Notes: generated by a model not told the origin, from the letters alone. A stretch of 64,000 nt of DNA from Dallia pectoralis (GCA_029465975.1 CM055753.1:13693625-13757624), one strand, 5' to 3'. Shown: positions 39,620 through 53,898, numbered from the stretch's first letter. Made by a program: numbers and translations.

Positions 39620-40700
39620 CTGGAGAGAAAAATATATGTTTAGCACTATCTGGGTTAGGGTTAGGTAAGTCTGTTTGACGTAAAACATACTGACTTAAAG
39701 TATTCAACAGTTACAGTGTTTTTATTTTAGGAAATATTTGTAGGTAAAAGAGTACAGTAACAGTAAAAGATGTTGGTAGAATAAGTATTTCACCAATTGG
39801 GCTCAGGAAGCCCCAGTTTACGCAAATGAAAGAAAATGCCTAATCAAAGATAAGATACTTTACAATTCTGAAAAAGTTACATATAATGCATTGCAAATGC
39901 ATAGATTTGGGTTATGTTCATGTTACAAAGCAAAAAAAACTGTTATAAACTTTAAAGTAAAGCTGTCTTGGTGTTTTTTTTGTTGCCATATTGGACTATC
40001 TTGTTTACACAGATTACACTGACCAAACAACATATCAAAGCAGATACTGTATGTGAATAGATAAAGTCGTCATAAAACATACTACATGTTTTGAATTCCT
40101 TATTTGCAGCTAAGTATTGTTCTAAGCAGCCTGGATGGGATTCAACAGACGATACATCACTCATTATTAAGACGAGAGACTTGACTTGGACTCGAGCTTG
40201 AAGAATTAAAACTTAACTTGGACTCTAACTCAGAGACTTGAGATTTCACTTGGAAATTGGGTTTTGGTACTGTCTTTAGAGCATTGTATTTAGGTCCTGT
40301 TGACTTTGGACGTTGGATTTTGGTACTTTGGTCGTTTTCTGAAATAAATGGATTTTCAAAAGCTAAAAAGAAAACAGTATAAATAAATGTTCTCTTTCAG
40401 AACCAAAAAAATGCATTCTGTCTGACTTGATTTGAAACTTGATACAAACATTTTTTGTTATCTTTATTTTACAAAACAACAAGTCTGAAATGGTCGGGGG
40501 GGGCACATTCAAACATGATTAGTTAAACATTTGCCAGTATTTTGCCAGTTAATTTGATAAATAGCATTCATGCTTGGAAAAGTTGGCATCCGGTTGATTA
40601 GGATTAGGTCAAAAAACAGATATTTTTCTTTTACAAACGTTAGCCATGTTTAGGAGAAAGATGCATACAGAAGTAAGATGGGTTATGGCAAGGTGCTTAC

Positions 40701-40813
40701 CCAGAGCGGGTGTAGCAAGTGTCTGTCTGCCAGCAAGCTGTGCAGGGCCCAAACCCTCCAGGAACTCTGTGAAGTGGATGTCAGATGAAATGCGGACGCC
40801 AGGGAAGATAAGG
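40701..40813 (-). pseudogene. RIMS pre-C2B exon, inverted copy
   Basis: Copy of 13760-13872, same 113-nt length. The adjacent 37-bp array is at about 40833-41168. Confidence 0.85.
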
Positions 40814-40832
40814 CTGAGGGAAGAAAACAAAC

Positions 40833-41168
40833 TCGTTTATGACACCAGGAGTCTGGGAAGGAAACACACTGGTTTATGACACCAGGAGTCTGGGAAGGAA
40901 ACAAACTGGTTTATGACACCAGGAGTCTGGGAAGGAAACATACTGGTTTATGACACCAGGAGTCTGGGAAGGAAACACACTGGTTTATGACACCAGGAGT
41001 CTGGGAAGGAAACACACTGGTTTATGACACCAGGAGTCTGGGAAGGAAACACACTGGTTTATGACACCAGGAGTCTGGGAAGGAAACACACTGGTTTATG
41101 ACACCAGGAGTCTGGGAAGGAAACACACTGGTTTATGACACCAGGAGTCTGGGAAGGAAACACACTGT
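40833..41168 (-). repeat. 37-bp minisatellite, inverted copy
   Basis: About nine units of the reverse complement (ACTGGTTTATGACACCAGGA plus GTCTGGGAAGGAAACAC). Confidence 0.95.
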
Positions 41169-42120
41169 TATGTCCTTTTAATGTACTCACTTTTTTCTGA
41201 AGGGTGAATTTTGTGAGAAAATGTAATGTAATGTAATGTCCAACTAAATTTAAGGAGCTACTTCCTTTGCTTGGCACACCAATGTACATATACATATACA
41301 ATACATATATTCTGGGTCTTTGAGAAACTCACTTAAAGTTGCAGAATTCTAGCCTCACTTAAAAATCGAACCAATATCGAAACCTCCTCAAAAGCTTAGA
41401 AAAAACAGTTTCTCTCCAACTGCTATTCTGAACCCTAACCCTACTGCTATTCTGAACCCCTAACCCTACTGGGGCAGGATCTGTAAAGCGCTATGGATAA
41501 AAGCGCTATATAAAGCGCAGCATTTACCCATCATTATTAAATAACCAGCCCAGTTTCAGAACCCATCATAGTACTGAGACTGCAGTCGTAAAGGTGAAGA
41601 ATGGTCTTTTATTGACTTTGAATAAAGGTTCTGCATCAGTCCTATTGCTTCATTATGGTCCCCTTAGCACTACTGATCACTCCCTTCTCTTGGAGAGATT
41701 GGAACCCTTTTCGGACTACAGGGACATGTTCTTGACTGGTTTAGCTCTTATTAATCAGATAGACTTCAGTTTGTTTGTGTTGGTATAAAAGGGAGGTGGA
41801 TGAGTGATGCTGTCTTGCAGTGGCACAAGTAGTTAGAAGACTCATTAAACTAATAAAAGTTCACACAACACAGCCACAAGAGTACTGGCTGACCCTCAGA
41901 GCCTGGTTCCTCTCTAGGGTTCTAGGGTAAATTTGACCGATCAGGGAATTTTTCATAGCCACTGTGTATAAACCTGTTAATGCATGTTCTGCTGGGTTTT
42001 GGGCTGGGTGTTTTTAAAGCACTGTGTGACTACTTTTTTTGTAAAAGGCTGTTTTCAAATTAAATTAAATGATTGTATGGATGGATAAAAGGAGGACGGT
42101 AAGAAGAGAGGGATTCTTAC
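41169..42120 (-). other. RIMS intron with L2-like fragment, inverted copy
   Basis: Reverse complement of about 13400-12448. The + frame at 41594-41788 (NGLLLTLNKGSASVLLL ... TDHSLLLERLE) is an L2-like RT remnant. Confidence 0.6.
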
Positions 42121-42262
42121 TTTCCTGGCTTGGCCTCCGCCTCTGGGTCAGAAGAATCTCGGGTGATCTGTCGTGTCAATTTGCTCTTAAACTCGATGGC
42201 CAACCCTGTTTCAACACTTCTCTGGACTGGAAGACGGATTATCTTCTTTTTTCCCTCCTCCT
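42121..42262 (-). pseudogene. RIMS exon 8, inverted copy
   Basis: Copy of 12306-12447, 142 nt, no differences seen. The long + frame crossing it (42069-42296) is an antisense shadow. Confidence 0.85.
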
Positions 42263-42337
42263 CTGTTTATATATAAAAGAGGCAACTTCTTTGTAGTGAA
42301 GTTTAACATAATACACTATAATATAAAACAAGTAAAA

Positions 42338-45300
42338 AAATCACCTCTAATGCGGAATACAGATCACCTCCTAATGCGGAATACAGATCACCTCCTAATG
42401 CAGAATACAGATCACCTTCTAATGCAGAATACAGATCACCTCCTAATGCAGAATACAGATCACCTCCTAATGCAGAATACAGATCACCTCCTAATGCAGA
42501 ATACAGATCACCTCCTAATGCAGAATACAGATCACCTCCTAATGCAGAATACAGATCACCTTCTAATGCGGAATACAGATCACCTTCTAATGCAGAATAC
42601 AGATCACCTCCTAATGCAGAATACAGATCACCTCCTAATGCAGAATACAGATCACCTCCTAATGCAGAATACAGATCACCTCCTAATGCAGAATACAGAT
42701 CACCTCCTAATGCTGAATACAGATCACCTCCTAATGCAGAATACAGATCACCTCCTAATGCGGAATACAGATCACCTCCTAATGCTGAATACAGATCACC
42801 TCCTAATGCAGAATACAGATCACCTCCTAATGCAGAATACAGATCACCTCCTAATGCAGAATACAGATCACCTCCTAATGCAGAATACAGATCACCTCCT
42901 AATGCGGAATACAGATCACCTCCTAATGCAGAATACAGATCACCTCCTAATGCTGAATACAGATCACCTCCTAATGCAGAATACAGATCACCTCCTAATG
43001 CGGAATACAGATCACCTCCTAATGCAGAATACAGATCACCTCCTAATGCTGAATACAGATCACCTTCTAATGCTGAATACAGATCACCTCCTAATGCGGA
43101 ATACAGATCACCTCCTAATGCAGAATACAGATCACCTTCTAATGCTGAATACAGATCACCTCCTAATGCAGAATACAGATCACCTTCTAATGCTGAATAC
43201 AGATCACCTTCTAATGCAGAATACAGATCACCTCCTAATGCAGAATACAGATCACCTTCTAATGCGGAATACAGATCACCTCCTAATGCGGAATACAGAT
43301 CACCTCCTAATGCTGAATACAGATCACCTCCTAATGCAGAATACAGATCACCTCCTAATGCAGAATACAGATCACCTCCTAATGCTGAATACAGATCACC
43401 TTCTAATGCAGAATACAGATCACCTCCCTAATGCTGAATACAGATCACCTTCTAATGCAGAATACAGATCACCTTCTAATGCTGAATACAGATCACCTCC
43501 TAATGCAGAATACAGATCACCTCTAATGCAGAATACAGATCACCTTCTAATGCTGAATACAGATCACCTTCTAATGCTGAATACAGATCACCTTCTAATG
43601 CAGAATACAGATCACCTTCTAATGCTGAATACAGATCACCTTCTAATGCTGAATACAGATCACCTCCTAATGCAGAATACAGATCACCTTCTAATGCAGA
43701 ATACAGATCACCTCCTAATGCAGAATACAGATCACCTCCTAATGCAGAATACAGATCACCTTCTAATGCTGAATACAGATCACCTCCTAATGCTGAATAC
43801 AGATCACCTTCTAATGCAGAATACAGATCACCTTCTAATGCAGAATACAGATCACCTTCTAATGCTGAATACAGATCACCTCCTAATGCTGAATACAGAT
43901 CACCTTCTAATGCTGAATACAGATCACCTTCTAATGCAGAATACAGATCACCTTCTAATGCTGAATACAGATCACCTTCTAATGCTGAATACAGATCACC
44001 TCCTAATGCTGAATACAGATCACCTTCTAATGCTGAATACAGATCACCTTCTAATGCAGAATACAGATCACCTTCTAATGCTGAATACAGATCACCTTCT
44101 AATGCTGAATACAGATCACCTCCTAATGCAGAATACAGATCACCTTCTAATGCTGAATACAGATCACCTTCTAATGCTGAATACAGATCACCTTCTAATG
44201 CAGAATACAGATCACCTTCTAATGCTGAATACAGATCACCTCCTAATGCAGAATACAGATCACCTCCTAATGCTGAATACAGATCACCTCCTAATGCTGA
44301 ATACAGATCACCTTCTAATGCAGAATACAGATCACCTCCTAATGCTGAATACAGATCACCTCCTAATGCAGAATACAGATCACCTCCTAATGCAGAATAC
44401 AGATCACCTTCTAATGCTGAATACAGATCACCTTCTAATGCTGAATACAGATCACCTCCCTAATGCTGAATACAGATCACCTTCTAATGCTGAATACAGA
44501 TCACCTTCTAATGCAGAATACAGATCACCTTCTAATGCTGAATACAGATCACCTTCTAATGCTGAATACAGATCACCTCCTAATGCAGAATACAGATCAC
44601 CTTCTAATGCTGAATACAGATCACCTCCTAATGCTGAATACAGATCACCTCCTAATGCTGAATACAGATCACCTTCTAATGCTGAATACAGATCACCTTC
44701 TAATGCAGAATACAGATCACCTTCTAATGCAGAATACAGATCACCTTCTAATGCTGAATACAGATCACCTCCTAATGCTGAATACAGATCACCTTCTAAT
44801 GCTGAATACAGATCACCTCCTAATGCAGAATACAGATCACCTTCTAATGCAGAATACAGATCACCTCCTAATGCAGAATACAGATCACCTTCTAATGCAG
44901 AATACAGATCACCTCCTAATGCTGAATACAGATCACCTTCTAATGCAGAATACAGATCACCTTCTAATGCTGAATACAGATCACCTTCTAATGCTGAATA
45001 CAGATCACCTTCTAATGCAGAATACAGATCACCTTCTAATGCTGAATACAGATCACCTCTAATGCTGAATACAGATCACCTTCTAATGCAGAATACAGAT
45101 CACCTTCTAATGCTGAATACAGATCACCTTCTAATGCAGAATACAGATCACCTTCTAATGCAGAATACAGATCACCTTCTAATGCTGAATACAGATCACC
45201 TCCTAATGCTGAATACAGATCACCTTCTAATGCAGAATACAGATCACCTTCTAATGCTGAATACAGATCACCTTCTAATGCAGAATACAGATCACCTTCT

Positions 45301-46493
45301 AATGCTGGGCCACAGATCACCTTCTAATGCAGAATACAGATCACCTTCTAATGCAGAATACAGATCACCTTCTAATGCAGAATACAGATCACCTCTAATG
45401 CTGAATACAGATCACCTCTAATGCTGAATACAGATCACCTCCTAATGCAGAATACAGATCACCTTCTAATGCTGAATACAGATCACCTTCTAATGCTGAA
45501 TACAGATCACCTCCTAATGCTGAATACAGATCACCTTCTAATGCAGAATACAGATCACCTTCTAATGCTGAATACAGATCACCTTCTAATGCAGAATACA
45601 GATCACCTTCTAATGCTGAATACAGATCACCTTCTAATGCAGAATACAGATCACCTCCTAATGCAGAATACAGATCACCTTCTAATGCTGAATACAGATC
45701 ACCTTCTAATGCTGAATACAGATCACCTCCTAATGCTGAATACAGATCACCTTCTAATGCTGAATACAGATCACCTTCTAATGCAGAATACAGATCACCT
45801 CCTAATGCTGAATACAGATCACCTTCTAATGCTGAATACAGATCACCTTCTAATGCAGAATACAGATCACCTTCTAATGCTGAATACAGATCACCTTCTA
45901 ATGCAGAATACAGATCACCTTCTAATGCTGAATACAGATCACCTCCTAATGCTGAATACAGATCACCTTCTAATGCAGAATACAGATCACCTCCTAATGC
46001 AGAATACAGATCACCTCTAATGCAGAATACAGATCACCTTCTAATGCAGAATACAGATCACCTCCTAATGCGGAATACAGATCACCTCCTAATGCTGAAT
46101 ACAGATCACCTTCTAATGCAGAATACAGATCACCTCCTAATGCAGAATACAGATCACCTCCTAATGCAGAATACAGATCACCTCCTAATGCTGAATACAG
46201 ATCACCTCCTAATGCAGAATACAGATCACCTCCTAATGCAGAATACAGATCACCTCTAATGCTGAATACAGATCACCTTCTAATGCAGAATACAGATCAC
46301 CTCCTAATGCAGAATACAGATCACCTTCTAATGCAGAATACAGATCACCTTCTAATGCGAATACAGATCACCTCCTAATGCTGAATACAGATCACCTTCT
46401 AATGCTGAATACAGATCACCTTCTAATCGGAATACAGATCACCTCCTAATGCTGAATACAGATCACCTCCTAATGCTGAATACAGATCACTAC
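42338..46493 (-). repeat. 24-bp minisatellite, inverted copy, about 173 units
   Basis: Reverse-complement array (AATGCAGAATACAGATCACC plus TTCT or TCCT), about 4.15 kb against 5.84 kb in the first copy. Reading from the exon 8 side, the first units run C/GGA, C/GGA, T/GGA, T/GAA. This matches the third copy and differs from the first (C/GGA, C/GAA, T/GGA). Single-base losses (CACCTCTAATG) break the frame at several places. Confidence 0.96.
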
Positions 46494-46539
46494 AACATTC
46501 AACAAATGGTAGTAACAGTAACATTAGTAACATTCTTAC

Positions 46540-46711
46540 CTTCATCATTTACTTGTGTGGTGCTCTGGCTTTTCTTTCAAGCCCTACAAGTCCCATCACT
46601 TTAGCACTGAAACTGGAGCGCCTCTTCTTGTCATCATCATCATCATCATTCCTGTTCAGAGAGCATATGTCTCCACCAACAGTAGAGCTCTTCTGGATGG
46701 GAGCCGCCAAC
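46540..46711 (-). pseudogene. RIMS exon 7, inverted copy
   Basis: Copy of 6166-6338, 172 nt. One C is missing in the TTGGAAAG segment (TTTCTTTCAAGCCC on +), which shifts the last 40 or so nucleotides. Confidence 0.85.
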
Positions 46712-46905
46712 CTGTTAATCAGTTTGTATGGAAACTCAGTCAGGGTGTCAGTCAGGGTCAGGATACAGGTCAAAGAGAGAGGAAGGGTTGGGGTCAGGTC
46801 AAGTACAAAATACAGGTCAATGAGAAAGGAAGGGTCAGGTCAGGATCAGGATCAGGGTCGGAGTACAGGATACAGGTCAAAGAGAGAGAAGGGGTAAGGG
46901 TCTAC
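46712..46905 (-). other. RIMS intron, inverted copy of 6165-5979
   Basis: Contains the CTCTCTTTGACC-type degenerate repeats in reverse. No exon. Confidence 0.7.
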
Positions 46906-47650
46906 AAGTATTATATCTGGGGTGTGAAGACCTACACGTATTATATCTGGGGTGTGAAGACCTGTTTGCACACGTATTATATCTGTGGTGAAGACCTACA
47001 CGTATTATATCTGTGGTGTGAAGACCTACACGTATTATATCTGTGGTGTGAAGACCTACACGTATTATATCTGGGGTGTGAAGACCTACACGTATTATAT
47101 CTGTGGTGTGAAGACCTACACGTATTATATCTGGGGTGTGAAGACCTACACGCACGTATTATATATCTGGTGTGAAGACCTACACGTATTATATCTGGGG
47201 TAAGACCTACACGTATTATATCTGGGGTGTGAAGACCTACGTATTATATCTGGGGTGTGAAGACCTACACGTATTATATCTGTGGTGTGAAGATCTACAC
47301 GTATTATATCTGGGGTGAAGACCTACACGTATTATATCTGGGGTGTGAAGACCTACACGTATTATATCTGGGGTGTGAAGACCTACACGGGGTATTATAT
47401 CTGGGGTGTATGAAGACCTACACGTATTATATCTGGGGTGGGGACAGAATATCTGTGAAGACCTACACGTATTATATCTGGGGACCTGTTATATCTGTAA
47501 AGACTACACGTATATCTGGGGTGTGAAGACCTACACGTATTATATCTGGGGTGTGATAGACCTACACGTATTATATCTGTGGTGTGAAGACCTACCGTAT
47601 TATATCTGTGGTGTGAAGACCTACACGTATTATATCTGGGGTGTGAAGAC
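46906..47650 (-). repeat. 30-bp minisatellite, left arm of a palindrome
   Basis: Reverse-complement units (GTGAAGACCTACACGTATTA plus TATCTGGGGT), increasingly irregular toward 47650, where the orientation flips. Confidence 0.93.
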
Positions 47651-48181
47651 CACAGATATAATGCGATGTGATCTTCACACCCCAGACTAATACGTAATTT
47701 AATTATGTACGTGTCTTCACACCCCGAGATGTGCGTGACAGGCCTGTACACACCAGGCCTGGCTACGTGTATCACACCCCAGGCATGTAATACGTGTGCT
47801 CTTCACACCCCAGGCCTGTCGTGTGGGTTTCTTCACCCCAGGCTATAGCACGTGTAGATGCTTCGCACCCCAGGCCTGTACGTGTGATCACACCACGAAA
47901 TGTGCATCTTCACACCCCAGTGTACGTGTGGGTCTTCACCAGGTATAATACGTGTAGATCTTCACACCCAGGCCTAACTCTGTAGATCACGCAGGCACAA
48001 TACGTGTAGGTCTTCACACCACAGGCCTGCGTGTGAGTCATCACACCCCAGATACTGGCCACGTGCAGGTGCTCCCTGCAAATATAATGCGTGTGTCTTC
48101 ACACCACAGGCTACTAATGCGTGTGATCTTCACACCCCAGATATGTACGTGTAGGTCTTCACACCCCAGATATAATACTTG
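47651..48181 (+). repeat. 30-bp minisatellite, right arm of a palindrome, heavily corrupted
   Basis: Forward units (CACACCCCAGATATAATACG-like) recognisable only in part. CAGGCCTG and CCCAGGC replace CAGATATAAT in many units. It returns to clean sequence at about 48150. Corruption is worst at the turning point. Confidence 0.85.
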
Positions 48182-48366
48182 TAGACCCTTACCCTTCCTC
48201 TCTCTTTGACCTGTATCCTGTACCGACCCTGATCCCTGAGCCCTGACCCTTCTTTCTCATTGACCTGTATTTTGTACTTGACCTGACCCCAACCCTTCCT
48301 CTCTCTTTGACCTGTATCTGACCCTGACTGACACCTGACTGAGTTTCCATACAAACTGATTAACAG

Positions 48367-48538
48367 GTTGGCGGCTCCCATCCAGAAGAGCTCTACTGTT
48401 GAGTGGAGACATATGCTCTCTGAACAGGAATGATGATGATGATGACAAAAGAAGAAGCGCTCCAGTTTCAGTGCTAAAGTGATGGGACTTGTAGGGCTTG
48501 GAAAGAAAGCCAGAGCACCACACAAGTAAATGATGAAG
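48367..48538 (+). pseudogene. RIMS exon 7, third copy
   Basis: Forward copy of 6166-6338, 172 nt, with four separate indels (+1 at GTTGAGTGG, -3 in the GAT run, +2 at GACAAAAGAAG, -1 at GAAAGAAAGCC). The frame is destroyed although the sequence is otherwise unchanged. Confidence 0.85.
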
Positions 48539-48582
48539 GTAAATGTTACTAATGTTACTGTTACTACCATTTGTTGAATGTT

Positions 48583-51500
48583 GTGGTGATCTGTATTCAG
48601 CATTGGAGGTGATCTGTATTCAGCATTAGGAGGTGATCTGTATTCCGCATTAGAAGGTGATCTGTATTCAGCATTAGAAGGTGATCTGTATTCAGCATTA
48701 GGAGGTGATCTGTATTCCGCATTAGAAGGTGATCTGTATTCTGCATTAGAAGGTGATCTGTATTCTGCATTGGGAGGTGATCTGTATTCTGCATTAGTGA
48801 TCTGTATTCAGCATTAGGAGGTGATCTGTATTCTGCATTGGGAGGTGATCTGTATTCTGCATTAGGAGGTGATCTGTATTCAGCATTGGGAGGTGATCTG
48901 TATTCCGCATTAGGAGGTGATCTGCTCATTCTGCATTAGGAGGTGATCTGTATTCTGCATTAGAAGGTGATCTGTATTCAGCATTAGGAGGTGATCTGTA
49001 TTCACGTTAGGAGGTGATCTGTATTCTGCATTAGAAGGTGATCTGTATTCTCATTGGGAGGTGATCTGTATTCTGCATTAGGAGGTGATCTGTATTCTGC
49101 ATTTAGAGGTGATCTGTATTCAGCATTAGGGAGGTGATCTGTATTCAGCATTAGAAGGTGATCTGTATTCTGCATTAGAAGGTGATCTGTATTCAGCATT
49201 AGAAGGTGATCTGTATTCTGCATTAGAAGGTGATCTGTATTCAGCATTAGAAGGTGATCTGTATTCAGCATTAGGAGGTGATCTGTATTCCGCATTAGAA
49301 GGTGATCTGTATTCAGCATTAGAAGGTGATCTGTATTCAGCATTAGGAGGTGATCTGTATTCAGCATTAGAAGGTGATCTGTATTCAGCATTGAAGGTGA
49401 TCTGTGCATTAGGGAGGTGATCTGTATTCTGCATTGAAGGTGATCTGTATTCAGCATTAGAGGTGATCTGTATTCTTAGAAGGTGATCTGTATTCAGCAT
49501 TAGAAAGGTGATCTGTATTCTGCATTAGAGGTGATCTGTATTCAGCATTGGGAGTGATCTGTATTCAGCATTAGAAGGTGATCTGTATTCAGCATTGAAG
49601 GTGATCTGTATTCTGCATTAGGAGGTGATCTGTATTCAGCATTAGGAGGTGATCTGTATTCAGCATTAGGAGGTGATCTGTATTCTGCATTAGAAGGTGA
49701 TCTGTATTCTGCATTAGAAGGTGATCTGTATTCTGCATTAGAAGGTGATCTGTATTCAGCATTAGAAGGTGATCTGTATTCTGCATTAGAAGGTGATCTG
49801 TATTCCCAGCATTAGAAGGTGATCTGTATTCTGCATTAGAAGGTGATCTGTATTCAGCATTAGGAGGTGATCTGTATTCAGCATTAGAAGGTGATCTGTA
49901 TTCTGCATTAGAAGGTGATCTGTATTCTGCATTAGAAGGTGATCTGTATTCAGCATTAGAAGGTGATCTGTATTCTGCATTAGAAGGTGATCTGTATTCA
50001 GCATTAGGAGGTGATCTGTATTCAGCATTAGAAGGTGATCTGTATTCTGCATTAGAAGGTGATCTGTATTTCAGCATTAGAAGGTGATCTGTATTCAGCA
50101 TTGAAGGTGATCTGTATTCTGCATTAGAAGGTGATCTGTATTCCAGCATTAGGAGGTGATCTGTATTCTGCATTGAAGGTGATCTGTATTCGTTAGGAGG
50201 TGATCTGTATTCTGCATTAGAAGGTGATCTGTATTCTGCATTAGGAGGTGATCTGTATTCAGCATTAGAAGGTGATCTGTATTCAGCATTGGGAAATTGA
50301 TCTGTATTCAGCATTAGAAGGTGATCTGTATTCTGCATTAGAAGGTGATCTGTATTCTGCATTAGAAGGTGATCTGTATTCAGCATTAGAAGGTGATCTG
50401 TATTCAGCATTAGGAGGTGATCTGTATTCAGCATTAGGAGGTGATCTGTATTCAGCATTAGAAGGTGATCTGTATTCTGCATTAGGAGGTGATCTGTATT
50501 CAGCATTAGAAGGTGATCTGTATTCAGCATTAGAAGGTGATCTGTATTCAGCATTAGAAGGTGATCTGTATTCAGCATTAGAAGGTGATCTGTATTCAGC
50601 ATTAGGAGGTGATCTGTATTCAGCATTAGAAGGTGATCTGTATTCAGCATTAGAAGGTGATCTGTATTCTGCATTAGGAGGTGATCTGTATTCTGCATTA
50701 GGAGGTGATCTGTATTCAGCATTAGGAGGTGATCTGTATTCTGCATTAGAAGGTGATCTGTATTCAGCATTAGGAGGTGATCTGTATTCAGCATTAGGAG
50801 GTGATCTGTATTCCCGCATTAGGAGGTGATCTGTATTCAGCATTAGAAGGTGATCTGTATTCTGCATTAGAAGGTGATCTGTATTCAGCATTAGGAGGTG
50901 ATCTGTATTCAGCATTAGAAGGTGATCTGTATTCTGCATTAGGAGGTGATCTGTATTCAGCATTAGAAAGGTGATCTGTATTCAGCATTAGAAGGTGATC
51001 TGTATTCTGCATTAGAAGGTGATCTGTATTCAGCATTAGAAGGTGATCTGTATTCAGCATTAGGGAGTGATCTGTATTCAGCATTAGAAGGTGATCTGTA
51101 TTCAGCATTAGAAGGTGATCTGTATTCTGCATTTAGAAGGTGATCTGTATTCAGCATTAGAAGGTGATCTGTATTCAGCATTAGGAGGTGATCTGTATTC
51201 AGCATTAGAAGGTGATCTGTATTCTGCATTAGAAGGTGATCTGTATTCTGCATTAGAAGGTGATCTGTATTCAGCATTAGGAGGTGATCTGTATTCAGCA
51301 TTAGAAGGTGATCTGTATTCTGCATTAGGAGGTGATCTGTATTCCGCATTAGGAGGTGATCTGTATTCTGCATTAGAAGGTGATCTGTATTCTGCATTAG
51401 GAGGTGATCTGTATTCAGCATTAGAAGGTGATCTGTATTCAGCATTAGAAAGGTGATCTGTATTCTGCATTAGAAGGTGATCTGTATTCAGCATTAGAAG

Positions 51501-52734
51501 GTGATCTGTATTCAGCATTAGAAAGGTGATCTGTATTCTGCATTAGGAGGTGATCTGTATTCTGCATTAGGAGGTGATCTGTATTCAGCATTAGAAGGTG
51601 ATCTGTATTCTGCATTAGAAGGTGATCTGTATTCAGCATTAGGAGGTGATCTGTATTCTGCATTAGAAGGTGATCTGTATTCAGCATTAGGAGGTGATCT
51701 GTATTCTGCATTAGGGAGGTGATCTGTATTCTGCATTAGGAGGTGATCTGTATTCAGCATTAGGAGGTGATCTGTATTCCGCATTAGGAGGTGATCTGTA
51801 TTCCGCATTAGAAGGTGATCTGTATTCTGCATTAGGAGGTGATCCTGTATTCTGCATTAGGAGGTGATCTGTATTCAGCATTAGAAGGTGATCTGTATTC
51901 AGCATTAGGAGGTGATCTGTATTCAGCATTGAGGAGGTGATCTGTATTCTGCATTAGGAGGTGATCTGTATTCCGCATTAGGAGGTGATCTGTATTCAGC
52001 ATTAGAAGGTGATCTGTATTCAGCATTAGGAGGTGATCTGTATTCTGCATTAGGAGGTGATCTGTATTCCGCATTAGGAGGTGATCTGTATTCTGCATTA
52101 GGAGGTGATCTGTATTCAGCATTAGGAGGTGATCTGTATTCTGCATTAGGAGGTGATCTGTATTCCGCATTAGGAGGTGATCTGTATTCTGCATTAGGAG
52201 GTGATCTGTATTCTGCATTAGGAGGTGATCTGTATTCTGCATTAGGGAGGTGATCTGTATTCTGCATTAGGAGGTGATCTGTATTCAGCATTAGGAGGTG
52301 ATCTGTATTCCGCATTAGGAGGTGATCTGTATTCTGCATTAGGAGGTGATCTGTATTCAGCATTAGGAGGTGATCTGTATTCTGCATTAGGAGGTGATCT
52401 GTATTCTGCATTAGGAGGTGATCTGTATTCTGCATTAGGAGGCATCTGTATTCTGCATTAGGAGGTGATCTGTATTCTGCATTAGAAGGTGATCTGTATT
52501 CCGCATTAGAAGGTGATCTGTATTCTGCATTAGGAGGTGATCTGTATTCTGCATTAGGAGGTGATCTGTATTCTGCATTAGGAGGTGATCTGTATTCTGC
52601 ATTAGGAGGTGATCTGTATTCTGCATTAGGAGGTGATCTGTATTCTGCATTAGAAGGTGATCTGTATTCTGCATTAGGAGGTGATCTGTATTCCGCATTA
52701 GGAGGTGATCTGTATTCCGCATTAGGAGGTGATT
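48583..52734 (+). repeat. 24-bp minisatellite, third copy, about 173 units
   Basis: Forward array of about 4.15 kb, the same length as the inverted copy within a few bases, with scattered single-base losses or gains (GCATTGGAGG, GCATTTAGA, ATTCCCAGC). Confidence 0.96.
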
Positions 52735-52805
52735 TTTACTTGTTTTATATTATAGTGTATTATGTTAAACTTCACTACAAAGTTGCCTCTTTTATATATA
52801 AACAG

Positions 52806-52947
52806 AGGAGGAGGAAAAAAAGAAGATAATCCGTCTTCCAGTCCAGAGAAGTGTTTGAAACAGGGTTGGCCATCGAGTTTAAGAGCAAATTGACACGACA
52901 GATCACCGAGATTCTTCTGACCCAGAGGCGGAGGCCAAGCCAGGAAA
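52806..52947 (+). pseudogene. RIMS exon 8, third copy
   Basis: Copy of 12306-12447, 142 nt. A +1 (GTGTTTGAAAC) and a -1 (ATCACCGAG) cancel in length but leave about 50 nt out of frame. One G-to-A change near the start. Confidence 0.85.
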
Positions 52948-53898
52948 GTAGAATCCCTCTCTTCCTTACCGTCCTCCTTTTATCCATCCATACAATCATT
53001 TAATTTAATTTGAAAACAGCCTTTTACAAAAGTAGTCACACAGTGCTTTTAAAAACACCCAGCCCAAAACCCAGCAGAACATGCATTAACAGGTTTATAC
53101 ACAGTGGCTATGAAAAATTCCTGATCGGTCAAATTTACCCTAGAACCCTAGAGAGGAACCAGGCTCTGGTCCTTCCAGTACTCTTGTGGCTGTGTTGTGT
53201 GAACTTTTATTAGTTTAATGAGTCTTCTAACTACTTGTGCCACTGCAAGACCAGCATCACTCATCCACCTCCCCTTTTATACCAACACAAACAAACTGGA
53301 AGTCTATCTGATTAATAAGAGCTAAACCAGTCAGAACATGTCCCTGTAGTCCGAAAAAGGGTTCCAATCTCTCAAGAGAGGGAGTGATCAGTAGTGCTAA
53401 GGGGACCATAATGAAACAATAGGACTGATGCAGAACCTTTATTCAAAGTCAATAAAAGACCATTCTTCACCTTTCGACTGCAGTCTCAGTACTGATGGGT
53501 TCTGAAACTGGGCTGGTTATTTAATAATGATGGGTAAATGCTGCGCTTTTATATAGCGCTTTTATCCATAGCTTTACAGATCCTGCCCCAGTAGGGTTAG
53601 GGTTCAGAATAGCAGTAGAGGTTAGGGTTCAGAATAGCAGTTGGAGAGAAACTGTTTTTCTAAGCTTTTGAGGAGGTTTCGATATTGGTTCGATTTTTTA
53701 AGTAGGGCTAGAATTCTGCAACTTTAAGTGAGTTTCTCAAAGACCCAGAATATATGTATTGTATATGTATATGTACATTGGTGTGCCAAGCAAAGGAGTA
53801 GCTCCTTAAATTTAGTTGGACATTACATTACATTACATTTTCTCACAAAATTCACCCTTCAGAAAAAAAGTGAGTACATTAAAAAAGGACATAACAGT
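52948..53898 (+). other. RIMS intron, third copy
   Basis: Copy of about 12448-13403 with small indels. L2-like fragments as there. Confidence 0.6.
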
